A stretch of 64,000 nt of DNA from Alcanivorax nanhaiticus (lineage in GTDB: Bacteria > Pseudomonadota > Gammaproteobacteria > Pseudomonadales > Alcanivoracaceae): positions 248,001 to 312,000 of the forward strand of contig NZ_ARXV01000003.1 of the NCBI RefSeq assembly GCF_000756665.1, in the 5' to 3' direction. Every line of letters begins with the position of its first letter. Positions within the stretch are counted from its first letter, which is position 1. The notes below the pieces were generated by a model that worked only from the letters and a program-made list of their open reading frames with translations, was not told the origin of the DNA and did no database searches. Positions 8,100-15,387 of the stretch are shown piece by piece. Position numbers and translations under genes: made by a program.

Positions 8100-8816
8100 T
8101 CAGGGAAGTTGCATCAAGCGCCCGACCAGGGCGGGCAGGGCGGTTTCTACCCGTAATATGCGCGAGCCGAAGTTGTGGCAGGTGAAACCCTGTTTCTGCA
8201 ACATCTCGATCTCATAGTCTGTCCAGCCACCTTCCGGGCCAATGGCCAGGGTCACCGGGCCGCTCAGGCTGTGAGGCATGGTGGGGAAATTACCCGGATG
8301 CGCCAGAATGCGCTGGCTGTTGCCGGCCCAATCATCCAGTTCATCCTCAACAAAGGGGCGGAAACGGGGGGCCAGCTTGAGGGTCGGCAAGACGGTGTCC
8401 CGTGCCTGCTCCAGCCCCAGCAGCATCTTTTCGTGCAGTAGCTCATTCTTTAGGTTTGGGGTCTGCCAATAGCTTTTGTCCACCTTCCAGCTGTTGATCA
8501 GCACAATCTGCTTGATTCCCAGGCTCGTGGCATCAATCAGGATTCGCTTGAGCATCTTGGGCCGGGGAAGGGCCAGCAACAAGGATAGCCCTGGCGGATT
8601 AGCTGGATGAGAACCTGCTTTAAAAAAAACCCCTACATTTTTGTTTTCAATAGACTCTATGGTCGCATAGCCGACTTCCCCATTAAGAATCCCGGCGCGG
8701 ACTTGCTGACCCACAACGGCGTTGAGAACGCCAAGCACATGGGCAGCCTGACGGGGCGTCAGCTGCCAGCGGTTACCCTCGTGCTGTTGTTCTGGTGTGA
8801 GAAGTAGCAGATTCAT
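8100..8816 (-). CDS. rsmE: 16S rRNA m3U1498 methyltransferase
   Basis: 238 residues; SAM-dependent SPOUT-class methyltransferase that modifies U1498 of 16S rRNA. An N-terminal PUA-like RNA-binding domain (about 1-70) is followed by the knotted SPOUT domain, with the diagnostic IGPEGGWTDYE motif (about 190-200) and the C-terminal knot LGxRILRVETA (GSRILRVETALPAL). The frame is open upstream, but I chose the ATG at 8816, where MNLLLLTPEQQ starts the usual family N-terminus. Convergent with rluB across the repeat element; divergent from the moxR gene. Confidence 0.92.
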   Translation of the reverse strand: MNLLLLTPEQQHEGNRWQLTPRQAAHVLGVLNAVVGQQVRAGILNGEVGYATIESIENKNVGVFFKAGSHPANPPGLSLLLALPRPKMLKRILIDATSLGIKQIVLINSWKVDKSYWQTPNLKNELLHEKMLLGLEQARDTVLPTLKLAPRFRPFVEDELDDWAGNSQRILAHPGNFPTMPHSLSGPVTLAIGPEGGWTDYEIEMLQKQGFTCHNFGSRILRVETALPALVGRLMQLP

Positions 8817-8944
8817 GGCGCGGATTATGGCACAGGACTGACGTAAATCACTGTTTCCTTGGCCCAAATAGCCCTTTGCGACCGGAATCCGGATTGTTAG
8901 AGTGGCCTCCTTGTATCGGATAGCACGAAAGAGTGGAGAAATTC

Positions 8945-9787
8945 ATGCAGTTTCAGGGTACTGACCAATACGTCGCCACTGATGACCTAAAAATGGCTGT
9001 CAATGCCGCCATCGCGCTCAAGCGCCCGCTGCTCATCAAGGGTGAGCCCGGCACCGGCAAGACTTTGCTGGCCGAACAGGTGGCCGAATCGCTTGGTCTG
9101 CCACTGCTCTCCTGGAACGTGAAATCCACTACCAAGGCTCAGCAGGGACTGTATGAGTACGACGCCGTATCCCGTCTGCGTGACTCCCAGCTGGGTGCCG
9201 AAGGTGTGGAAGACGTGGCCAACTACCTGAAGAAAGGCAAGCTGTGGGAAGCCTTCACTCATGAAGGTCAGGTGGTATTGCTGATCGACGAGATCGACAA
9301 AGCCGACATCGAATTCCCCAACGATCTGCTCCAGGAGCTGGATCGCATGGAATTCTTCGTTTACGAGACCGGTGAACTGATCAAGGCCAAGCAGCGCCCC
9401 ATCGTGATCATCACCTCCAACAACGAAAAAGAGCTGCCCGACGCCTTCCTGCGTCGCTGCTTCTTCCACTACATCAACTTCCCTGATGCCGAGACCATGC
9501 AGGCCATCGTTGATGTGCATTACCCCGAAATCAAGAAGAACCTGGTCACCGAAGCGCTGCAGATCTTCTTTGACCTGCGCAAGGTGCCAGGCCTGAAGAA
9601 GAAGCCCTCCACCAGTGAATTGATCGACTGGCTGAAGCTGCTGATGGCCGACGATATCCCCGAAGATATCCTTCGTAACCGTGACACCAAGAGCGCGATT
9701 CCTCCCCTGTATGGCGCCCTGGTGAAAAACGAATCCGACGTGCAGCTGCTTGAGCGGCTGGCCTTCATGAACCGTCGCGAAAGCTGA
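8945..9787 (+). CDS. MoxR-family AAA+ ATPase
   Basis: 280 residues. Walker A GEPGTGKT (about 34-41), Walker B VVLLIDEIDKA (about 106-116), sensor 1 IIITSNNEKELPDAFLRR with arginine finger (about 151-168). MoxR ATPases act as chaperones that mature or remodel partner complexes, usually with a VWA-domain protein encoded next door, as here. ATG at 8945 preferred over the in-frame GTG at 8933, because the GTGGAG overlapping that GTG serves as its ribosome site. Eight bases separate it from the VWA gene. Confidence 0.88.
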   Translation: MQFQGTDQYVATDDLKMAVNAAIALKRPLLIKGEPGTGKTLLAEQVAESLGLPLLSWNVKSTTKAQQGLYEYDAVSRLRDSQLGAEGVEDVANYLKKGKLWEAFTHEGQVVLLIDEIDKADIEFPNDLLQELDRMEFFVYETGELIKAKQRPIVIITSNNEKELPDAFLRRCFFHYINFPDAETMQAIVDVHYPEIKKNLVTEALQIFFDLRKVPGLKKKPSTSELIDWLKLLMADDIPEDILRNRDTKSAIPPLYGALVKNESDVQLLERLAFMNRRES

Positions 9788-9794
9788 TTACTCC

Positions 9795-10973
9795 ATGCTG
9801 ATTGGTTTCTTCGAAAATCTGCGACGTTACCGGGTCCCGGTGACGTTGCGCGAGCTGCTGGATCTCTGCAACGCGCTGCACGCCCATGTGGCGTTCGGCT
9901 CAGTGGAAGATTTCTACATGCTCAGCCGCGCCGTGATGGTCAAGGACGAGAAGTTCTATGACCGCTTCGACCAGGCCTTCGCCAATTATTTTGAAGGGTT
10001 GGAAGCGCTGGAGCCAGACTGGCTTAGCAAGGTGATTCCTGATGAGTGGTTGCGTAAGGAACTGGAAAAGAACCTGAGCAAGGAAGAGTTTGAGAAACTA
10101 CAAGGGCTGGGCAGCCTGGAAAAGATTCTCGAAGAACTGCGCAAGCGGCTGGAAGAGCAGGAAAAAAGGCACCAGGGCGGTAACAAGTGGGTCGGTACCG
10201 GAGGTACCAGTCCGTTTGGTGGCCATGGTGCCAACCCGGAAGGGGTGCGCATGACCGGCCCTTCCCGGAACAAGAAGGCGGTGAAGGTCTGGGAGAAGCG
10301 GGAATTCCGCAATCTGGATGATTCCGTCGAGCTGGGTACCCGTAACATCAAGCTGGCACTGCGCCGGCTGCGCAAGTTTGCCCGTACCAGCAACCAGGAA
10401 GAACTGGATCTGGACGACACCATCCGCTCCACCGCTGCCAATGCCGGTCTGCTCGACATCAAGATGCGTCGCGAGCAGGAAAACCGCGCCAAGGTGTTGC
10501 TGTTCTTTGATGTGGGTGGCTCCATGGATCCCTTCATCAAGATCTGTGAAGAGCTGTTCTCTGCCGCCCGGGTAGAGTTCAAACATATGGAGTACTTCTA
10601 CTTCCATAACTTCGTTTACGAGTACGTGTGGAAGGATAACCGTCGTCGCTGGGACGAGAAGATGTCCACCTGGGATGTGCTGCACAAGTACGGCAGTGAC
10701 TACAAGGTGATCTTCGTGGGAGATGCCGCCATGAGCCCCTACGAGGTGAATTCCGTGGGTGGCAGTGTGGAGCACTGGAACGATGAGGCCGGCGCGGTGT
10801 GGTTTCAGCGTATCATGGAGACCTTCGAGAAGGTGGTGTGGCTCAACCCGGAACCGGAGCGTGCCTGGCAGATGACCACCTCAACCCAGTGGATCAAGCA
10901 ACTGGTGGAACACAACATGTTCTCGCTGACCCTGGAAGGCCTGGAAAAGGCCATGCGACACTTGAGCAAGTAG
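9795..10973 (+). CDS. VWA domain protein (CoxE-like), MoxR partner
   Basis: 392 residues, soluble. The N-terminal part is helical and ends in a charged segment (EEFEKLQGLGSLEKILEELR, about 95-114). A Gly-rich linker follows (about 131-150), then a CoxE-type von Willebrand factor A domain from about 225. The MIDAS core reads FFDVGGSMDPF rather than the classical DxSxS, so the first serine is replaced by glycine. Paired with the MoxR gene eight bases upstream; such pairs are thought to insert metals or mature enzymes, but the client here is unknown. A strong terminator follows at 11008-11038. Confidence 0.85.
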   Translation: MLIGFFENLRRYRVPVTLRELLDLCNALHAHVAFGSVEDFYMLSRAVMVKDEKFYDRFDQAFANYFEGLEALEPDWLSKVIPDEWLRKELEKNLSKEEFEKLQGLGSLEKILEELRKRLEEQEKRHQGGNKWVGTGGTSPFGGHGANPEGVRMTGPSRNKKAVKVWEKREFRNLDDSVELGTRNIKLALRRLRKFARTSNQEELDLDDTIRSTAANAGLLDIKMRREQENRAKVLLFFDVGGSMDPFIKICEELFSAARVEFKHMEYFYFHNFVYEYVWKDNRRRWDEKMSTWDVLHKYGSDYKVIFVGDAAMSPYEVNSVGGSVEHWNDEAGAVWFQRIMETFEKVVWLNPEPERAWQMTTSTQWIKQLVEHNMFSLTLEGLEKAMRHLSK

Positions 10974-11007
10974 GGCAGCCAGATGCTGGATGCCTGAGGC
11001 TTGACGT

Positions 11008-11038
11008 AAAAAAGGCCGGACTAATGTCCGGCCTTTTT
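11008..11038. terminator. Bidirectional rho-independent terminator
   Basis: Stem GGCCGGAC/GTCCGGCC with loop TAAT, preceded by six A and followed by five T. It serves both the VWA gene (plus) and the convergent unknown gene ending at 11064 (minus). Confidence 0.9.
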
Positions 11039-11063
11039 GTTTCGTCCGGCATCAGGCATACAT

Positions 11064-11774
11064 TCATGCCACTTCTATTATCTTCACCGGTTCACCATCG
11101 GTGATATGCAAATGATCAATGTAGTCGGCAAGGGCGCGTAGCTGGTTGTCGTCCAGGTCGGGCAGGGTTTTCTTCAGCATCAGACGCATCGCGCCTTTCA
11201 CAGCAGAGGTCGCAGCGCCTGCCATCTTGCGCAGTACGATACCCACCTCAAGCAAGCGAACAGAATCATTGATATACACCTCAACAGCCTGGTCTGTTAG
11301 CTGGTCCAGCACGCCCATGGCTACAGGAATGTATTCACTGGGCGTTTCTCCACGCAAGCCTGCCAACAGCGCCTTAATCTCTGTAGAGAGTCCATCCGTT
11401 ACCGGCACCCCCATCCAGGGCTGAACGTCGCCTTCAACTTCAACATCCAGCATCAACCCCGCCACGTGTTCCCCCATAGGGCGCAACTGCAAGTTGTCCA
11501 TTTTCTTCAGTGAAGCACTGGCGATGGAGGTGCCTGCCTTGTTGATGGTGCCCGCTGTGCTGCGTACCAGTTTGGCCATGAAGTTCTTCATTTCCAGTAC
11601 CTCGATCAGGTTCAGGAGAAACCCGTTGAGAAGATCCTCGATCAACAAATCAATTGTGGACATGGCGAGCTGCCTCTGGGGTTCATCAACACCCGCATGC
11701 AGGTTGATGATCAGCTTCTCGGTTTCAGTGCGCAGCTCTGACGAGCAAGGGAAGGCTACAAAGGGCTGTGTCAT
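11064..11774 (-). CDS. Hypothetical protein, predominantly helical
   Basis: 236-residue soluble protein that I do not recognise. No signal peptide or clear membrane helix is seen; mostly amphipathic helix. There are possible coiled regions at about 20-70 and a basic patch, SAVKGAMRLMLKKTLPDLD (about 191-209). The ATG at 11774 (MTQPFVAFPCSSEL) is my choice; the frame stays open to 11849 but that stretch reads poorly. Monocistronic between the terminator at 11008-11038 and a 320-base non-coding interval. It could be a regulatory or structural protein; no function is claimed. Confidence 0.7.
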   Translation of the reverse strand: MTQPFVAFPCSSELRTETEKLIINLHAGVDEPQRQLAMSTIDLLIEDLLNGFLLNLIEVLEMKNFMAKLVRSTAGTINKAGTSIASASLKKMDNLQLRPMGEHVAGLMLDVEVEGDVQPWMGVPVTDGLSTEIKALLAGLRGETPSEYIPVAMGVLDQLTDQAVEVYINDSVRLLEVGIVLRKMAGAATSAVKGAMRLMLKKTLPDLDDNQLRALADYIDHLHITDGEPVKIIEVA

Positions 11775-11832
11775 TGATAGGCTCTCGATACGTTGAAGTC
11801 TGCAACGAGAGAATAGGGAGGAGGACCCTGGT

Positions 11833-11856
11833 GAGACAATGACGAGCAATTGTCTC
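11833..11856. promoter_or_regulatory. Inverted repeat upstream of unknown gene and porin
   Basis: GAGACAAT and ATTGTCTC arms around an eight-base centre, 59 bases upstream of the unknown minus-strand gene. Could be an operator for it or simply a hairpin. The remaining non-coding interval to the porin start (11857-12092) holds no other clear motif, only the porin ribosome site AGGAGA. Confidence 0.35.
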
Positions 11857-12092
11857 CATCGTTATCTTTTGCCAATCGGTGCGTGTAATTGCATCCCGCT
11901 TGTCGGTTACCGCAGCCCTTCTGAACCTTGTTCGCAGAGCCCCATGGCCTGTATACACCTGCATCATTATAGTGCGCGCCTTTCGCGCTCCGCAGGCATG
12001 AAAAAACGCCCACAAGGCAACCTATAACCAAACACCAGGGATAGCGGAGCTCCCCAACACTGCCGTAATCCGGCAGAGACCAGGAGAATGCA

Positions 12093-13289
12093 ATGTCCAG
12101 GGTGCAATCCACCTTCTGGATGGCGGCATTAGCGGTGGCGAGCGTGTCCACCCCGGCACTGGCTGACAATACCCAGGCCGAAATCCGTCGTCTTCAAGAT
12201 CAAATCGACTCACTCAAGGCAGAAATCGCCGGCGAACCGGCAAGGTCCCTGTCCCTCCCGCGTCTTGCGGTTTATGGCAAAGTCAGCGTCGATGCCATTT
12301 ACGACGACCGCAACGCCGGTCTCGATGAACTGCTCATCCCTAGCACCATCCCCATGGGCAACAACGATCAACAGAACTTCGCATTGCATGGCAAGAACAG
12401 CCAGCTGGGCGTGCGGGTAGGGGACAAATCTGGCCCTCATGTCGTGTTTGCGGCTGACCTTTTCGGCAGCATCGACAGTTATGAACTGCGGGTACGTGAT
12501 TTCTACTACAAGCGTGGCGGCTTTCAGGCCGGCTACGGTTACACCAAGCTGCTGGATGGGGCTGCCTGGCCACTCAGCCTGGATGCCCAGGGCCCCAACA
12601 GTGCCATCTTTGCTCGTCAGACGGGTGTCAGTTGGCAGGGCGATAACCTGTTTGTCTCAGTGGAAGACCCCAACAGTGAAATCTACGATCCACAAAACCT
12701 CACCAGTGCAGCAGGCCGTCGCCCGGATGTAATTGTCGGCTGGCAGCAAAACCTGCCCCAGGGCCATGCCCGTCTGGGGATGGTAAGCCGTGAGATCGGC
12801 GTGGAATTCGCCAATGGCGATCAGGAATTTGCCCAGGCAGGGGGCGCGGTTATCAGTGGCTCCCTCGCCCTGGGTGAGGGCGTCCGGTTTCTGGCCAGCG
12901 CCAGTGGCGGCAAAGGTTTCGCACACTATTACAACGACCTTTCCGGTTTCGGTGACGGAGGTATGGACGGCTATGTCTTTGCTGATGGGCTGGAGGCATT
13001 GGAAACCGCCGGAGGCTATATCGGTGCCGAATGGCAGATGGCCCGAGACTGGACACTGGCTTCCGTCGCTGGGCAAATCGACATTGAATCCGATGATCGC
13101 CTGCCAGATGAAGCCATGCGCCGCACCCGCTACGGCACGTTGTCACTGGTGTACCAGCATACGCCACGCCTCAGCTATGGTGCGGAAGCCTCCTATGGCA
13201 TGCGTGACAATCAGGCAGGAGAGCGGGCGGAGGTTCCCCGTGTTCAGCTCAACTTCACCTACCGGTTCCTGCACGAAAACCGCAACTGA
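12093..13289 (+). CDS. DcaP-like trimeric outer-membrane porin
   Basis: 398 residues. Signal peptide with cleavage after ALA (about residue 24), then a short periplasmic coiled coil (AEIRRLQDQIDSLKAEI, about 29-45) and a long beta-rich barrel that ends in aromatic residues (NFTYRF near the C-terminus). This coil-plus-barrel plan is that of DcaP from Acinetobacter, a trimeric channel for anionic solutes such as dicarboxylates. The substrate here cannot be read from sequence. Ribosome site AGGAGA six bases before the ATG. Monocistronic; a REP cluster lies directly after its stop. Confidence 0.78.
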   Translation: MSRVQSTFWMAALAVASVSTPALADNTQAEIRRLQDQIDSLKAEIAGEPARSLSLPRLAVYGKVSVDAIYDDRNAGLDELLIPSTIPMGNNDQQNFALHGKNSQLGVRVGDKSGPHVVFAADLFGSIDSYELRVRDFYYKRGGFQAGYGYTKLLDGAAWPLSLDAQGPNSAIFARQTGVSWQGDNLFVSVEDPNSEIYDPQNLTSAAGRRPDVIVGWQQNLPQGHARLGMVSREIGVEFANGDQEFAQAGGAVISGSLALGEGVRFLASASGGKGFAHYYNDLSGFGDGGMDGYVFADGLEALETAGGYIGAEWQMARDWTLASVAGQIDIESDDRLPDEAMRRTRYGTLSLVYQHTPRLSYGAEASYGMRDNQAGERAEVPRVQLNFTYRFLHENRN

Positions 13290-13316
13290 TCAGAGCCGGT
13301 TACCGATCAAACCCCG

Positions 13317-13437
13317 CTGTGGGAGCGTGCCTGCACGCGATGAGGCATTTCAAACCGCACCATCGTCTGCAGGCAGACTCCCACAGAAGAGGAGAGGGCG
13401 CCCTGTGGCCGTAGGAGCCAGCCTGCTGGCGATACTG
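13317..13437. repeat. Cluster of three REP-like units
   Basis: Unit 1 (13317-13341, plus) GTGGGAGCGTGCCTGCACGC GAT and unit 2 (13363-13386, minus) are an inverted pair; unit 3 (13411-13434, plus) is GTAGGAGCCAGCCTGCTGGC GAT. All share GGAG-x3-GCCTGC-x3/4-CGAT on one strand, and each can fold into its own hairpin. The inverted pair may form a larger hairpin that ends the porin transcript. Located between the convergent porin and thioesterase genes. Confidence 0.75.
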
Positions 13438-13500
13438 TGCTGATCAGAAACCATCCCGTAGCGGAAAAAGACACAGCATCATAGGGCGCGCCCCCAGTTA

Positions 13501-13932
13501 TTAAGCGTCTTCCAACCCCAGGCTGGCATTGAATCCTACAGGCCTGTGGCTCACTTTGCGTTTTGAATAATCAAAAAACACAAACCCCGATTTGGCACGA
13601 AAGACCTCAGATCCATCCTGCCGCCGGGTAGCCCGCAGCAGCATGTCACCGCCGTATTTATTGATATCAGCCAGGGCGAGCTCCAGATCCAGTTCGTCAC
13701 CATGGAAGGCTTCAGCGATATACATCAGCATCAGGTCGGAGTTGACGATACTGATGCCATCCACCACACAGCCGGGAAAGCCGAGGCTGGCAAACCAGGC
13801 GTCGCGACAATCACCAATGATGGTGACCACCTTGTCGTGGGCGAGGTGGCCGGCGATATTTTCGTGGTCTTTGCCGATGACCATGCGGTAGTGAAAGATC
13901 GGGTTGTAAGGAAACTGGATATTCACTCGCAT
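13501..13932 (-). CDS. Acyl-CoA thioesterase-like hotdog protein (4HBT type)
   Basis: 143-residue hotdog-fold protein. The N-terminal PYNPIFHYRMVIGKDHENI and the aspartate-containing DCRDAWFASLG (about 48-58) are the usual positions of the long helix and catalytic acid in 4-hydroxybenzoyl-CoA thioesterase-like enzymes. FFDYSKRKVSHRP near the end is also typical. Probably hydrolyses an acyl-CoA; substrate unknown. I chose the ATG at 13932, since the 41 codons of open frame upstream look unlike coding sequence. Convergent with the porin. Confidence 0.75.
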   Translation of the reverse strand: MRVNIQFPYNPIFHYRMVIGKDHENIAGHLAHDKVVTIIGDCRDAWFASLGFPGCVVDGISIVNSDLMLMYIAEAFHGDELDLELALADINKYGGDMLLRATRRQDGSEVFRAKSGFVFFDYSKRKVSHRPVGFNASLGLEDA

Positions 13933-14088
13933 GTTGGTTCTCGGGCTGGGTTGTGGGAAAAGTGTTGTTTGACACCCGTGCAGCCACAGGTATACGCCAA
14001 TATGTCGCCAGGCGGGCGTGATGGTACAGGAGGGGGGCCATGTTGGCCGCGGCATGACCCACTGAATTATCTCAAATACTTAATTTAA

Positions 14089-14104
14089 CATAATATACAT
14101 TATG
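14089..14104. promoter_or_regulatory. AT-rich palindrome in thioesterase-RND intergenic region
   Basis: CATAAT-ATAC-ATTATG is a perfect 6-bp-arm inverted repeat within a markedly AT-rich stretch between the divergent thioesterase and RND genes. A second loose dyad (TTACA-x9-TGTAA) is near 14188-14206. Either could bind a regulator of the efflux operon; no regulator gene is adjacent. Confidence 0.3.
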
Positions 14105-14304
14105 CAGACTAAATGGTGCCCATGTTATATGTAGCGGCTCCCTCAGCCTTTGATCCCGTTTTCACATTCTCGTCTCTTCAATCAGCTTACAAGTAAAGCC
14201 TGTAAACATTAACGATTCATGTTTGCATCTGTTGCTCATGACCCGTTTAATCGCTGCTAATACGGGGTTTTCCACTTTCTGCCGAAATTGCTGACGGAGT
14301 TTTG

Positions 14305-15387
14305 ATGTTGCTGCGTGCTTTGCGCTCGACCTGGCTGGTGACCGGTCTGTTGCCTTCATTTGTTTTCGCTGGCGATCCTGTGCCTGTGTCCGTCGCTGCA
14401 GTTGAAATGCAGCAGCCTGTGCGCGAATTGCTCATCAACGGCACGCTGGCCGCCGATCAGGCATCACGTCTTTCTCCCTCGGTTTCTGGCTTGGTGAGCC
14501 GCCTGCATGTGGATATCGGTTCCCGTGTGGAATCTGGTGATGTGTTGCTGGAGCTGGACCCGGAACTGAATCGTTTGGCGCTGCAGCAAGCTCTCGCTAC
14601 CTTTAACCAGTAAAAGACGACGCTGGCGGATCTGGAGCGTCAACTTGCCGAGGCTAGCAGCCTGATCGCCAAGCGCAGCATTGCCGCCAGCGAGGTACGC
14701 AGCCTGGAAGCACAGGTAGAAGCCGGCAAGGCCGCCTTGGCGGCCAGCCAGGCCGACGTGGGCCGGCAGCAGGCGTTATTGGCGAGACACACCCTGAAAG
14801 CCCCGTTTTCCGGAGTGATCAGCGGCAAACTGACAGAGGTCGGCGAGTGGATCACTCCGGGCACTCCCGTGTTCGATCTGGTCGGTACTGGACAGTTACA
14901 TGCGGATTTTGCGGTTCCACAACGCTACTACAGCCAGATTTCCTCTCAAACCGCCCTCACCGTTCGCCAGGAAAACGCTCCGTCCAATAATCTGTTAACC
15001 GATACGGCCGGCATTCCAGCGACCATCTCTGCCATCGTTCCGGTGAGCGATCCTTCTGCTCGCACTTTCATCTTGCGCGCCAGCATTGATGCAGAGGGAC
15101 TTACGCCGGGTATGGGAGTGTTCGGCTCTCTGGCCATTCAGTCGCAACAGGCAGAGCCGGTGGTGCCTCGTGACGCTTTGCTCCGCGACGTACAAGGCAA
15201 TGTGTCCGTGTGGTTGGCGGTAGAAGATGAAGAGCATGGCCTGGTGGCACAGCGCCGTGAGATCAAGGTACGACCAGGCCAGTCCGATCCGGTCATCGTC
15301 ACCGATGGCTTGCGCCAGGGGGATCAGGTGGTAATACGCGGCAATGAAAGCCTGCGTGAAGGTGATGCCGTGCTGGTGACCCAATAA
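14305..15387 (+). pseudogene. RND efflux membrane-fusion protein, broken by in-frame TAA
   Basis: Would encode a 360-residue periplasmic adaptor of an RND pump: signal peptide, biotinyl-lipoyl half (VSGLVSRLHVDIGSRVESGD, residues about 63-82), alpha-hairpin, second lipoyl half (HTLKAPFSGVISGKLTEVGE), beta-barrel and membrane-proximal domain. ATG 14305 has GGAG five bases upstream. The reading frame is cut by TAA at 14611-14613 within the alpha-hairpin and continues in the same frame (KTTLADLERQLAEAS...) to 15387, so a single base change explains it; CAA to TAA is the simplest. The stop overlaps the next gene's ATG (TAATG). Confidence 0.85.
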
